DNA of 45,580 bases, from the NCBI GenBank assembly GCA_934463165.1, contig CAKSJG010000023.1, forward strand, positions 1-45,580, given 5' to 3'. Made by a program: the position numbers and the translations under genes. The notes under the pieces are model-generated. The model was not told the DNA's origin. It did no database searches and worked only from the letters and a program-made list of their open reading frames with translations. The stretch comes from an uncultured Clostridia bacterium (GTDB lineage: Bacteria > Bacillota > Clostridia > UMGS1810). Shown piece after piece: positions 7,584-16,899 of this stretch (positions within the stretch are counted from its first letter, which is position 1; each line of letters opens with the position of its first letter).

Positions 7584-9669
7584 TACTGAAATTCTTGCTC
7601 CCGCAGGCAGTTTTGATTCGCTTAAAGCAGCTGTATGCAGCGGAGCGGACGCCGTATATTTTGCGGGCATGCGATTCGGAGCACGTAAAAACGCCGTGAA
7701 TCTTTCGGATGAAGAGATTATTTCTGCGGTGAGGTTTGCTCATTTGCGCGGAGTTAAGGTTTATGTTACGGTGAATATTCTCGTTTTTGACAGCGAGCTT
7801 GACGATGTGTGGAATTTTCTTAAGTTTTGTTATGAAAATGACGTAGACGGAGTGATTGTCCAAGATCTCGGAATTGCATATATGATTAAAAAATGCTTTC
7901 CGAATTTCAGAATGCATGCAAGCACGCAGATGACCGTTCATAACTTGAGCGGAGTCCGCATGGCAGAAAAACTCGGCTTCAAGAGAGTGGTGCTTTCAAG
8001 AGAGCTGTCTTTTGATGAGATAAAACATATCACGTCCGCTTCCGATTGCGAAATTGAGGTTTTTGTTCACGGCGCTCTCTGCATGTGTTATTCGGGTCAG
8101 TGTCTGTTTTCGAGCTTTCTCGGAGGCAGAAGCGGAAACAGGGGATATTGCGCCCAGCCGTGCAGACTTCCTTACACTCTTTTGGATTCGGATCTGAAGC
8201 CTGTATCGGAAAACAATAAATATTTATTGAGCCTCAAGGATTTATGCCTTGCAAAAAATATAAAAGATCTTGCCGATATAGGAGTTAAATCCTTTAAAAT
8301 TGAGGGCAGAATGAAAGGTGAGGCATATGTAAGCGCAGCTTCGGGTATATACAGCAAGTGCAAAAGAGGTGAGCATGCTTCAAGTGATGAAATAAAGCTC
8401 CTTGAAAATATTTTCAGCCGTGAGGGATTTACCGACGGATATTACACGGGCAGCTGCGGCAGAAATATGCTTGTGTATAACAAAAATAATGACGATATAT
8501 ATTCTTCGGTTACTGATGAAATGACCGAAAAAGCCAAGTCATACGCTTTGGTCGGAGCAGAAAAAAAGACTCTTATCAATGCACTCTTTGTTTTAAAAAA
8601 ATCCAAACCGGTTCATTTTGAGATTACATATGACGGCAGGGTGTTTTCGGCTGACGGACGCACCGATGCGGCAGACGCACTCAATGCTCCGACTGATAAA
8701 GAAAGAATTTTATCTCAGCTTGAAAAACTCGGTGACACCGTATTTGAGTACGGCAAACTTAATATCGATGCCGATGACGGTCTTTATGTTCCGGTTAAAG
8801 AAATTAACTCTGTCAGACGTGAATGCATCGGTATGCTGGAAGATTATATATGCAAGCGTGAAAACCGCGATGACTTTAAAAATTTTGCGGTTATAAAGCC
8901 GAAGCCGAAATCAGCGCCGAAGCCCGTCTATACCGCCTCGGTTTTAAATGAGGAACAGGCAATGGCGGCATATGATCTCGGATTTGAAAAAATATATGTA
9001 CCTTACGGTGTATACTTGGAAAACAAAAATTTTTATGACGGAGACGGTGACGTGTTTTGCGTTAAGCTTCCGCCGATAGAGCATGACGGAAAAAATTGCC
9101 GCTATGAAAAAATCGGAACGGAAACCGTATGTATAACAAATATCGGTCAGATATGCAGCCTGCCCGATGATATCAATGTTCATGCCGATTACAGGCTGAA
9201 TATATACAATTCATTATGCATAAAAAATCTTTCCGCCTGCGGCGTGAAAAGCGTTTGTCTTTCTCCGGAGCTTACCGCATCTCAAATGGCGGATGTTTCA
9301 AAATATCTTCCCGCGGAAGCTCTTGTTTACGGCAGGGTTTCGCTTATGACCGTCAGAAACTGCATTGTAAAATCGGCTGCGGATAAATGCGGCTGCAAAA
9401 GTGACCCGTATTTTCTTCTTGACAGAAAAAAAGCACTGTTTCCGGTTTATACGGATAAATCACAATGTACAAATACCGTATATAACAGCGTTCCGACTGT
9501 TATGTCTGACCGTATGCGTGAAATTATGCATTGCGGACTATCCATGTATCGGTTTGATTTTACAACAGAGAAGCCGTCAGAAATGGAGAATATTCTGAAT
9601 ATGTATGAAAATGGGAGAAAACCCGATTTCCCGTTTACACGCGGTCATTATTATAACGGTGTTGAATAA
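7573..9669 (+). CDS. U32 family peptidase / RNA hydroxylation factor-like protein
   Basis: The 698-aa protein belongs to the U32 group, whose members TrhP and RlhA take part in hydroxylation of tRNA or 23S rRNA rather than simple proteolysis. The start ILAPAGSFDSLKAAVCSGADAVY is diagnostic. A four-cysteine region (ALCMCYSGQCLFSS then GYCAQPCR) fits the iron-sulfur site of these proteins. The length and the extra C-terminal domain after about residue 330 are like the longer, DUF3656-containing RlhA form. It overlaps zapA by 11 nt. Which RNA it modifies cannot be told from the sequence. Confidence 0.88.
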   Translation: MINDTEILAPAGSFDSLKAAVCSGADAVYFAGMRFGARKNAVNLSDEEIISAVRFAHLRGVKVYVTVNILVFDSELDDVWNFLKFCYENDVDGVIVQDLGIAYMIKKCFPNFRMHASTQMTVHNLSGVRMAEKLGFKRVVLSRELSFDEIKHITSASDCEIEVFVHGALCMCYSGQCLFSSFLGGRSGNRGYCAQPCRLPYTLLDSDLKPVSENNKYLLSLKDLCLAKNIKDLADIGVKSFKIEGRMKGEAYVSAASGIYSKCKRGEHASSDEIKLLENIFSREGFTDGYYTGSCGRNMLVYNKNNDDIYSSVTDEMTEKAKSYALVGAEKKTLINALFVLKKSKPVHFEITYDGRVFSADGRTDAADALNAPTDKERILSQLEKLGDTVFEYGKLNIDADDGLYVPVKEINSVRRECIGMLEDYICKRENRDDFKNFAVIKPKPKSAPKPVYTASVLNEEQAMAAYDLGFEKIYVPYGVYLENKNFYDGDGDVFCVKLPPIEHDGKNCRYEKIGTETVCITNIGQICSLPDDINVHADYRLNIYNSLCIKNLSACGVKSVCLSPELTASQMADVSKYLPAEALVYGRVSLMTVRNCIVKSAADKCGCKSDPYFLLDRKKALFPVYTDKSQCTNTVYNSVPTVMSDRMREIMHCGLSMYRFDFTTEKPSEMENILNMYENGRKPDFPFTRGHYYNGVE

Positions 9670-9725
9670 TACGTATTTAAAATAAATATATTTAGCCGCC
9701 TTAATGCGGCAGATTGGAGACTGAT

Positions 9726-10181
9726 ATGAAAACAGCAGAAATAAAAATAAAATTTATGGAAAACAATGTTGAAAAAACGGTTCCTTTTTATGCAACATCA
9801 GGCTCAGCCGGAATGGATTTAAAGGCATGTCTTTCCGAAGATGTGACGCTCAAACCGCTTGAAAGAGCGCTTATACCTACGGGAATATCGATTCTTCTTC
9901 CCGGTCCGGAATACGGTGCGTTTTTGTTTGCACGTTCCGGTCTTGCGTCAAAACACGGTATAGCTCTTGCAAATTCCGTCGGTGTTATCGACAGCGATTA
10001 TACGGGTGAAATAAAGGTTGCTCTTGTAAACTTAAGCAATGAGGAATACACGGTAACAAACGGAGAAAGAATTGCGCAGATGGTTATACTTGAAGTTGTA
10101 AAAGCTGATTTTAAGGTTACCGATAAGCTTGACGATACGCAGCGCGGAGCGGGCGGATTCGGCTCAACAGGCGCTTTTTAG
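9726..10181 (+). CDS. dut: dUTP diphosphatase
   Basis: Dut hydrolyses dUTP to dUMP, keeping uracil out of DNA. The trimeric dUTPase motifs are all present: GSAGMDLKA (motif 1), ARSGLASKHGI (2), GVIDSDYTGEI with the catalytic Asp (3), RIAQMVI (4) and RGAGGFGSTG (5). ATG at 9726 follows GGAGA (9716-9720) by 5 nt; an in-frame TTG at 9714 overlaps that ribosome site and is rejected. The following maf gene begins 17 nt after its stop, so house-cleaning nucleotide enzymes are paired here. Confidence 0.96.
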   Translation: MKTAEIKIKFMENNVEKTVPFYATSGSAGMDLKACLSEDVTLKPLERALIPTGISILLPGPEYGAFLFARSGLASKHGIALANSVGVIDSDYTGEIKVALVNLSNEEYTVTNGERIAQMVILEVVKADFKVTDKLDDTQRGAGGFGSTGAF

Positions 10182-10197
10182 ATCGGGAGAAAAACTT

Positions 10198-10776
10198 ATG
10201 AAATTTATACTTGCATCAAAATCTCCGAGGAGAAGAGAGCTTCTTAAAAATATAGGAATAAATTTTGAGGTTGTCGAAAGTGCCGTTGATGAGAGCACCG
10301 TTGACAAAGACCTTAAGCCCGAGCTTTATGTACAGGAGCTTGCAATGCTTAAATCTTCTTCCGTTGCATCCCGTGTCGGTGAGGACTGTATTGTCATAGG
10401 CGCCGATACCGTTGTTGTTTTTAAAAATAAAATTATAGGCAAACCTAAGGATTATGACGATGCGTTTTCAATGTTGAAGTCTTTTTCGGGTTCGTTTCAC
10501 AGTGTATATACGGGAATTTCACTGTCGGACGGCAAAAGCGGAAAAACGGTTACCGATTATTGCAAAACCGATGTTTATTTTGCCGAAATGTCCGATTTTG
10601 AGATATCCAAGTATATTGATACTTATAAACCGTATGACAAAGCCGGAGCATACGGAATACAGGAATACGCAGGCGTATTTACAGATAAAATAGACGGTGA
10701 TTATTTCAACGTTGTAGGTCTGCCCGTATCCAAGCTGTACGGTTTGCTTAAAAAAGAGTTTGAAATATTTATTTAA
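10198..10776 (+). CDS. maf: Maf-family nucleoside triphosphate pyrophosphatase
   Basis: Maf enzymes hydrolyse dTTP/UTP or modified nucleotides to monophosphates. The N-terminal LASKSPRRRELL loop is diagnostic, and IGADTVV and KPKDYDDAFSMLKSFSG are the other conserved segments; the YDKAGAYGIQ motif marks the dTTP/UTP type. ATG at 10198 follows GGGAGA by 7 nt. The gene sits between dut and mreC, a very common Firmicutes order (maf-mreBCD), here without mreB. Confidence 0.93.
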   Translation: MKFILASKSPRRRELLKNIGINFEVVESAVDESTVDKDLKPELYVQELAMLKSSSVASRVGEDCIVIGADTVVVFKNKIIGKPKDYDDAFSMLKSFSGSFHSVYTGISLSDGKSGKTVTDYCKTDVYFAEMSDFEISKYIDTYKPYDKAGAYGIQEYAGVFTDKIDGDYFNVVGLPVSKLYGLLKKEFEIFI

Positions 10777-10789
10777 GTAGGTGTTTTGA

Positions 10790-11701
10790 TTGAATTTTTT
10801 CAGGGATAATTCCGGTAAAATAATTATAGCATGCATAACAGCTATCCTTGTTGTGCTTATGGCGCTTTCTTCAATAGGAAAACCCAATGCCAAAATAGCG
10901 TCGGATACTGTTGGAATCGTATTTACTCCGCTTCAAAAGGCTTTTCATTATGTCGGTAACTGTTTTAAGTATGCGTCCGATAAAAATAAATATTCCGATG
11001 AGAACGTGAGGCTTAAAAAACAGCTTGCCGAAGCAAACAAAAAGCTTTCGGATTATGATAAAATCGTAGAAGAAAACGATAAGCTCCGTTCCATGCTCGA
11101 AATAAAAAACAAAAGGAAAGATTTTAATCTTGTTGCGGCAAATGTTATTGCAACAGATACTTCAAATTATAAAAGCACCATAAAAATAGGCAAGGGCTTG
11201 AGCAGCGGAATAAAGAAAAATGATGCGGTTATAACTGATGAAGGTCTTGTCGGTTATGTCAGCAGCGTCGGACGAAAATGGGCAGTAATTACAACGATAA
11301 CGGATACATCCTGCTCCGTCAGCGCTCTTGTCAGCAGAATCGATGAACACTGCATTATACGTGGTGATATGATGCTGTTTGACGAAAAAAAATGCAAAAT
11401 GGAATATGCTTCCGATGAAAGCGTTATGTCTGTGGGTGATAAGGTGGTTACATCGGGAAGCGGCGGCATATATCCGGAGGGAATAACCATAGGCAAGATA
11501 AGCAAAATTGACAATACCGGCAGCGGTATTTCGATGGAGGCCGTCATAGATCCCGCCGTTGATTTTTTTGATGTTGAAGAGGTGCTTGTAATAACAGGAA
11601 AATCCGAAGCCGACAAAAATACGGATGATAAAGATGAAAAATCCTCCGATAATGAAAAATCTTCAAATGATGAAGATACTCGGTCTTCGGAAAATCAATA
11701 A
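10790..11701 (+). CDS. mreC: rod shape-determining protein MreC
   Basis: MreC scaffolds the elongasome between MreD, PBP2 and peptidoglycan enzymes. The protein has an N-terminal membrane segment (about residues 11-28), a coiled coil (about 65-105, with LKKQLAEANKKLSDYDKIVEE) and a beta domain including GLVGYVSSVG, TSCSVSALVSR and VVTSGSGGIYPEGITIGKI. The last 30 residues are a very acidic Asp/Glu/Ser-rich tail. It starts at TTG (10790). mreB is absent from this cluster. Confidence 0.94.
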   Translation: MNFFRDNSGKIIIACITAILVVLMALSSIGKPNAKIASDTVGIVFTPLQKAFHYVGNCFKYASDKNKYSDENVRLKKQLAEANKKLSDYDKIVEENDKLRSMLEIKNKRKDFNLVAANVIATDTSNYKSTIKIGKGLSSGIKKNDAVITDEGLVGYVSSVGRKWAVITTITDTSCSVSALVSRIDEHCIIRGDMMLFDEKKCKMEYASDESVMSVGDKVVTSGSGGIYPEGITIGKISKIDNTGSGISMEAVIDPAVDFFDVEEVLVITGKSEADKNTDDKDEKSSDNEKSSNDEDTRSSENQ

Positions 11702-11719
11702 AGTGAAAAGGGTAATCAT

Positions 11720-12211
11720 ATGAAAAAAATTTTAAGCTATCTGACGCTTTTGCTCCTGTTTGTGCTGCAGACGTCACTCGGGCAATACATAAAAATATTT
11801 TCGGTTATGCCTAATCTCATTTTTGCATATGCGATTATTTATTCCATGACAAATTCCGCTTTGAAATCTGCTGTTATGGGCTGTGTTTGCGGTCTTCTTA
11901 CGGATGTGTCTTTCGGAGAGACAAGTTATGTAAATGCACTTTTGATTATGTATATATCACTTGCGGTGTCGCATATATACGGTAAGCATTTTTTTGAAAA
12001 TAAGCTGGTATATGCCGGCGGAGTATTTGCCGGCACGGTGGTATATGACATACTGATAATAATCATTACCGCATTTACATCCGGGTCGCTGCCGTTTTTA
12101 TATACATTTTTCAGGTTTACGGTACCCGAGGCATTTATAAATTCGGCAATATCACTTTTATTTTTAATTTATGTAAGATGGTTAAATAATGAATTTGTAA
12201 GAGGTATATAA
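11720..12211 (+). CDS. mreD: rod shape-determining protein MreD
   Basis: MreD is a small polytopic membrane partner of MreC and PBP2. The 163-aa product is almost wholly hydrophobic with about five membrane segments and the family's polar motif region GLLTDVSFGE. It lies 18 nt after mreC and its stop codon is immediately followed by the ATG of pbp2, so the three are translated together. Confidence 0.88.
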   Translation: MKKILSYLTLLLLFVLQTSLGQYIKIFSVMPNLIFAYAIIYSMTNSALKSAVMGCVCGLLTDVSFGETSYVNALLIMYISLAVSHIYGKHFFENKLVYAGGVFAGTVVYDILIIIITAFTSGSLPFLYTFFRFTVPEAFINSAISLLFLIYVRWLNNEFVRGI

Positions 12212-14278
12212 ATGTTTTACAGATTAAAAGATAAATTTTTTGTTCTCAGTATAATCGCTTTAATTTTTCTTTCACTTATTGTTATGAGACTTGTTAAGCT
12301 TCAGATTATAGACAGTGAGGATTTTAAACGCAGATCACAGGAACATCTTTCAAACAATCAGACAATAACCGCTCCGCGCGGAAAAATTTTAGATCGGTAC
12401 GGAAGAAGCATTGTAACAAACAAGCTTGGCTTTTCAGTCAGCTTTAATAATCCGGATATGTCGGATGATGAAATGAATGATCTGATATTAAATGCCGTAG
12501 AGCTTTTTAAGGAAAATCAAAATGATTATGCCGATTCTTTTCCCATAGGAATAAAAGACGGTGAATATGTTTTTGAATATGAAAATCTTGAGGGTGATGA
12601 ACTTGAAACAAAGGTCAGAAACTGCAAGTTTACTCTTAAGATATCCGATAACCTTGATGCAAAGCAGTGCATTGATGCTCTCAAGAAAAAATTCGGGCTT
12701 GATAACAGATACACAAATCAGCAAACCAGGGATATCATAGCCGTAAGATATGAAATGACCGCTAAAAACTTTTCGGAATCATCACCTTTTACGTTTTCGT
12801 CGGATGCATCAATACAAACTGTTTCGGCAATAAAAGAAAATAACGATTTGTATAAAGGGCTCAGTGTGGAAAGCTCAGCCGTCCGCGATTATGTTCACGG
12901 CTCCATGGCGGCACATATTCTCGGAAGAGTCGGTCTTATTTATAAAGAGGAGTATAATGATCTTAAAAATAAAGGCTACAGTATGAATTCCGTAATCGGT
13001 AAAGACGGAATGGAAAAAGTGCTTGAACAGTATATCCGCGGTAAAGACGGCAAAAAAAGCATATCAAGAAGTGTCGATTCGGGAAATGACGTAGAGAGCC
13101 AACCGGCTGTTCCCGGTGATAACGCTATGCTTACAATTGATGTTGACCTGCAAAAAGTAGCCGAAAAATCGCTTGCCGAAAGAATTGAATCGATAAAGGA
13201 TACAAGCTGGACAAAAGCCGATAATGCAGGTAAGGATGTCGGCGGCGGTTCCGTTGTTGTTGAAGATGTTGAAACAGGCGAGATACTTGCAATGGCAAGT
13301 TATCCGACATATGACCCCGACAGCTTTAACCGAGATTATTCCAAACTAAGCACTGATAAGTCAAAACCGCTTTTTAACCGTGCAATCAGCGGAACATATC
13401 CCCCGGGTTCGGTATTTAAGATGCTCACTACGATTGCAGGGCTTGAAGAAGATAAAATTACTCCGGAAACAATAATAGTCGACGAAGGAGTCTATGAATA
13501 TTACGGTCAAAAATTCAATTGCTGGATATACACCGAAACCGGCACAACGCATGGCCCTATGGACGCGTCAAACGCGCTTAAAAATTCGTGTAACTATTTT
13601 TATTATGAGGTCGGCAAAAGACTCGGTATAGATACTCTCGTCGAATACGGCAAAAAAATGCACCTCGGACAGAAAACCGGTATAGAAATAGACGGTGAGG
13701 TAAGCGGTGTTCTTGCAAGCGAAGAATATAAAAAGAAAACTTTAAACGAAATTTGGTATCCCGGTGATACACTTCAGATGGCAATCGGTCAGTCATATAA
13801 CCTTTTTACGCCGATTCAGCTTGCAAACTATATATCGACAATAGCAAACGGCGGCAGCATATATAAGCCGCATCTCACAAAATGCGTGAGAGATCACGAA
13901 ACGGGAGATATCGTAACCGAGAAAAAACCGGAGGTTACGGGCAAGGTAAACATGAGCAAATCAACATATGATGCCGTAACATACGGTATGCGTCTTGTAA
14001 GTTATGACGGTACGGCATCGGGTGTATTCGGAGATTTTCCGATAGAAACCTGCAGTAAAACGGGTTCTTCTCAGGTTGAAGGCTCAAGCGCAAACGGTGT
14101 GTTTGTTTCTTATGCGCCGTATAACAATCCTAAAATCGCAATAGCCATAGTGATTGAAAGCGCCGGATCGGGAAGCGTAACAGCTCCTATTGCTAAAGAT
14201 ATATATACCGAGTATTTTAAGCTTAATCCGAAGCAGTCCGATGATGTTCAGATAAAAACGAATTTACTAATTCCATAA
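12212..14278 (+). CDS. mrdA: class B penicillin-binding protein 2 (elongasome transpeptidase)
   Basis: The protein cross-links peptidoglycan during side-wall growth. One membrane anchor (about residues 10-30) is followed by the pedestal domain (RGKILDRYGRSIVTN) and the transpeptidase domain. Active-site motifs are SVFK with nucleophile S400 and K403, SCN at 459-461 and KTG at 616-618. The 688-aa length fits the PBP2 group. The gene starts directly after the mreD stop, and the position in mreC-mreD-pbp2 supports elongation rather than division. The promoter for the next gene lies 33 nt behind the stop. Confidence 0.93.
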   Translation: MFYRLKDKFFVLSIIALIFLSLIVMRLVKLQIIDSEDFKRRSQEHLSNNQTITAPRGKILDRYGRSIVTNKLGFSVSFNNPDMSDDEMNDLILNAVELFKENQNDYADSFPIGIKDGEYVFEYENLEGDELETKVRNCKFTLKISDNLDAKQCIDALKKKFGLDNRYTNQQTRDIIAVRYEMTAKNFSESSPFTFSSDASIQTVSAIKENNDLYKGLSVESSAVRDYVHGSMAAHILGRVGLIYKEEYNDLKNKGYSMNSVIGKDGMEKVLEQYIRGKDGKKSISRSVDSGNDVESQPAVPGDNAMLTIDVDLQKVAEKSLAERIESIKDTSWTKADNAGKDVGGGSVVVEDVETGEILAMASYPTYDPDSFNRDYSKLSTDKSKPLFNRAISGTYPPGSVFKMLTTIAGLEEDKITPETIIVDEGVYEYYGQKFNCWIYTETGTTHGPMDASNALKNSCNYFYYEVGKRLGIDTLVEYGKKMHLGQKTGIEIDGEVSGVLASEEYKKKTLNEIWYPGDTLQMAIGQSYNLFTPIQLANYISTIANGGSIYKPHLTKCVRDHETGDIVTEKKPEVTGKVNMSKSTYDAVTYGMRLVSYDGTASGVFGDFPIETCSKTGSSQVEGSSANGVFVSYAPYNNPKIAIAIVIESAGSGSVTAPIAKDIYTEYFKLNPKQSDDVQIKTNLLIP

Positions 14279-14310
14279 AAAGAGATAGTTATTTTTGTGT
14301 AAAAATTATA

Positions 14311-14339
14311 TAGACAAAAGTTTGTAATTATTGTATAAT
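14311..14339 (+). promoter_or_regulatory. promoter of the MinD-like gene
   Basis: TAGACA (14311-14316), a 17-nt spacer and TATAAT (14334-14339) lie just before the MinD-like gene. The predicted transcript start (about 14346) falls at the AAGGAG ribosome site (14345-14350), so the leader would be extremely short. Confidence 0.55.
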
Positions 14340-14359
14340 ACCAAAAGGAGAAGTATGCA

Positions 14360-15148
14360 GTGGCAAAAATAATAAGCTTTATATCGGGTAAGGGCGGTGT
14401 CGGAACTTCACATCTGGCATCAGCAGCTGCAATGCAATTTGCATCTGCAGGCAAAAAATGTTTATTTATTGATTATGCCTTCGGCTCTCGCAGTGATGAT
14501 ATTATTTTAAATTTAACATCACGTGTTTTGTATAACATTTCCGATGTTCTGGAGGGGAAGTGTAAGGTTAAGGATGCAATTGTCATATCCGATGAAGATA
14601 ATCTTCCGGATTTTATCGCATCGTCACCTGCATTATATCCCGAAAATCAAACGGTTAACTTTAAAAAAAACGTCAGGGAATTGTCGGCCGAATATGATTT
14701 TATTGTTTTTGACATAAATACGATGTATGCAAGTGGAATTGATGTTTGCATTGGCTTGAGTGATATACTTACGGCAGTAACAACAGAAGATTATTTGTCT
14801 GTAAGGAACACCGCACTTTGCGTAAGACATGCCTTGGATATTAACTGTAAAGCCGAGGCTTATCTTTGTATAAACAAGGTATTGTCAACGGTTGATGCAT
14901 CGGGAGTATGTGCCGAGGATATCATTGATGAAATTGGTGCAGCACTTATAGGAATTATTCCTTTTGATCCGTCCGTGTCGGATGGGCAGGGTGTACGTCC
15001 TCAATCGGAAAATGAACCCTTTGAGGATGCCGTCAAAAGAATTTGCATTCGTCTTTCGGGCATGAATACTCCTCTTCCGAAAAAATTTACGGGAAGAAAA
15101 TTTTTCGGAAGAAACAAAATAGCTAAAGGACAAATAGGAGGGTATTGA
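14360..15148 (+). CDS. MinD/ParA-like P-loop ATPase with degenerate Walker A
   Basis: The 262-aa protein has the fold and N-terminus of MinD/ParA ATPases (KIISFISGKGGVG). The P-loop reads GKGGVGTS: the signature lysine K11 is kept, but the phosphate-binding lysine expected at residue 16 is Thr16. The usual DxDxG region is DYAFGS and the Walker B strand is FIVFDINT. The protein therefore may bind nucleotide weakly or not hydrolyse it. No minC or minE lies beside it. The C-terminus is basic (KFTGRKFFGRNKIAKG), like a membrane- or DNA-contacting tail. GTG at 14360 follows AAGGAG by 9 nt. mgsA begins 2 nt after its stop. Confidence 0.75.
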   Translation: MAKIISFISGKGGVGTSHLASAAAMQFASAGKKCLFIDYAFGSRSDDIILNLTSRVLYNISDVLEGKCKVKDAIVISDEDNLPDFIASSPALYPENQTVNFKKNVRELSAEYDFIVFDINTMYASGIDVCIGLSDILTAVTTEDYLSVRNTALCVRHALDINCKAEAYLCINKVLSTVDASGVCAEDIIDEIGAALIGIIPFDPSVSDGQGVRPQSENEPFEDAVKRICIRLSGMNTPLPKKFTGRKFFGRNKIAKGQIGGY

Positions 15149-15150
15149 TT

Positions 15151-15567
15151 GTGAATATCGCATTAATAGCACACGATAAGAAAAAAGAACTTATGGTTCA
15201 GTTTTGCATTGCGTATAAGGGAATACTTGCAAAACATAACCTTATAGCAACCGGAACAACAGGCGGACTCATCATAGATGCAACCGGTCTGAATGTTCAT
15301 AGATTTTTATCCGGTCCTCAGGGCGGTGACCAACAAATAGGAGCGCGTATAGCGTATAATGAAATAGACTTGGTACTTTTTTTCAGAGATCCGCTTACAA
15401 GTCAGCCGCATGAGCCCGATGTATCTCCTTTACTCAAGCTTTGCGATATACATAACGTACCCGTTGCTACGAATATAGCCACGGCAGAGGTCCTTGTAAG
15501 AGGCCTTGACAGGGGAGATATGGATTGGCGTGACATTGTTAATCCCAAAAATAAAAAAAGGGCATAA
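15151..15567 (+). CDS. mgsA: methylglyoxal synthase
   Basis: MgsA converts dihydroxyacetone phosphate to methylglyoxal and phosphate, a bypass of glycolysis under phosphate limitation. The family is clear from NIALIAHDKKKELMVQF, ATGTTG, SGPQGGDQQIGARIA (catalytic Asp), FFRDPLTSQPHEPDV and PVATNIATAEVLVRGL. GTG at 15151 is 8 nt after AGGAGG; an in-frame TTG at 15145 is too close to that site. It follows the MinD-like gene without a gap and ends at a strong terminator. Confidence 0.96.
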   Translation: MNIALIAHDKKKELMVQFCIAYKGILAKHNLIATGTTGGLIIDATGLNVHRFLSGPQGGDQQIGARIAYNEIDLVLFFRDPLTSQPHEPDVSPLLKLCDIHNVPVATNIATAEVLVRGLDRGDMDWRDIVNPKNKKRA

Positions 15568-15578
15568 TTTTGTGATTT

Positions 15579-15612
15579 AAGGCGGTGTAGAGGCAATACA
15601 CCGCCTTTTAAG
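15579..15612 (+). terminator. terminator after mgsA
   Basis: An 11-bp perfect stem (AAGGCGGTGTA, 15579-15589, with 15597-15607), 7-nt loop and T-rich end follow mgsA by 12 nt. Confidence 0.85.
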
Positions 15613-15670
15613 GTGTAAATTATGCATATCTTAATCTTTGAACCGATAAATAAAGCAGGGAGATATACTT

Positions 15671-16849
15671 ATGAAAAAAAGACTATTATCCGTACTGTGC
15701 ATGAGTCTTATTTTATTGACGCTTGTATCTTGCGGAAAAAAACAGGTCACATACGATCCCAAAAAATCAAATGCCGTTTCGGCTATTATGCATGAGGCGG
15801 AAGAAAGAAAAAAACCGCCCGAAAAAATAAGTCTTGTTTGTTTTGGGGATACTCTTATGCATATGCCCGTTGTAAACAGCGGTAAAAAGGCCGACGGTAC
15901 ATATGACTATTCGGATATTTTTGAAAAATTACAGCCTATGATTGAAGAAGCGGACCTTGCCGAAATAGGGCAGGAGACGGTTTTCGGCGGTGAAAAGCTC
16001 GGATACAGCGGTTATCCGCTTTTTAACACTCCGTCCGATGTGGGCAAGTCTCTTGTTGATCAGGGCTTCGATATAGTTGTTCATGCATCCAATCATGTTC
16101 TTGACAAAGGAACCGGTGCCGTTCAGAGCACAATAGATTTTTGGAAGCAGTATCCGGATGTTGCGGTTTTGGGAATTAATGAAACAGAGAGTGATTATAA
16201 CAAGGTCAGAATTATAGAGAAAAAGGGAGCAAAAATAGCGCTTCTTAACTATACATACGGCACAAACGGCATAAAGCTTGCCGAGGAAAAAGCGTATATG
16301 GTCAATTATATTGATGAAGAAAAAATAAAAAAGGATTGTGAATATGCGCGCGAAAATGCCGATTTTACAATAGCCTTTATGCATTGGGGAACCGAATATT
16401 CCTCAAAGGTCAGTCAGGAACAGAAAGAGCTTGCAAAGAAAATGTGCACATGGGGCGTAGGGCTTATTGTCGGTGCGCATCCGCATGTTATCGAGCCCGT
16501 TGAGTGGATAGAATCCGATAACGGCAATAAAATGCTTGTTTACTATTCCCTCGGAAATTTTGTGTCACGTCAGCTTGAAGCTAAAAACCTTCTCGGAGGA
16601 TGTGCAAAAATTACGCTTGAATATGACCGTAAGGAGGTAAAAATAACAGACGATAAGTTTATGCCCGTTGTAACTCATTACAACAAAGCATATAATAAAT
16701 TCACCGTTTATCCGTTAAAAGATTACAGTGACGATATAGCCAAGGAACACGGCGTTGCGGCAAGTGACGGAGCAATCAGCGTTAAGAGATATAAAGATAT
16801 GGTTGATACCGTATTTGACGGTTATGACAAATCAATAATAGATTATTAA
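15671..16849 (+). CDS. CapA-family lipoprotein (metallophosphatase-like)
   Basis: The protein belongs to the PGA_cap/CapA group, related to calcineurin-like metallophosphatases and found in poly-gamma-glutamate capsule systems and many stand-alone genes. It starts with a lipoprotein signal (MKKRLLSVLCMSLILLTLVSC, lipobox LVSC with lipidated Cys21). Conserved residues follow in SLVCFGDTLMH, ETVFGGE, VHASNHVLDKG, IAFMHWGTEY and IVGAHPHVIEPVEW. The 392-aa length is normal. No other capsule genes lie nearby, so the substrate is unknown. It has terminators on both sides and is monocistronic. Confidence 0.88.
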   Translation: MKKRLLSVLCMSLILLTLVSCGKKQVTYDPKKSNAVSAIMHEAEERKKPPEKISLVCFGDTLMHMPVVNSGKKADGTYDYSDIFEKLQPMIEEADLAEIGQETVFGGEKLGYSGYPLFNTPSDVGKSLVDQGFDIVVHASNHVLDKGTGAVQSTIDFWKQYPDVAVLGINETESDYNKVRIIEKKGAKIALLNYTYGTNGIKLAEEKAYMVNYIDEEKIKKDCEYARENADFTIAFMHWGTEYSSKVSQEQKELAKKMCTWGVGLIVGAHPHVIEPVEWIESDNGNKMLVYYSLGNFVSRQLEAKNLLGGCAKITLEYDRKEVKITDDKFMPVVTHYNKAYNKFTVYPLKDYSDDIAKEHGVAASDGAISVKRYKDMVDTVFDGYDKSIIDY

Positions 16850-16861
16850 AAAACGTTCACA

Positions 16862-16898
16862 AAAAAGCACGGATGAAAATCAATCATCCGTGCTTTTT
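16862..16898. terminator. bidirectional terminator between the CapA gene and trpS
   Basis: A 15-bp perfect stem (16862-16876 with 16884-16898; core GCACGGATGA) with a 7-nt loop is flanked by A's on one side and T's on the other. It lies between two convergent genes. Confidence 0.88.
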
Positions 16899-16899
16899 G

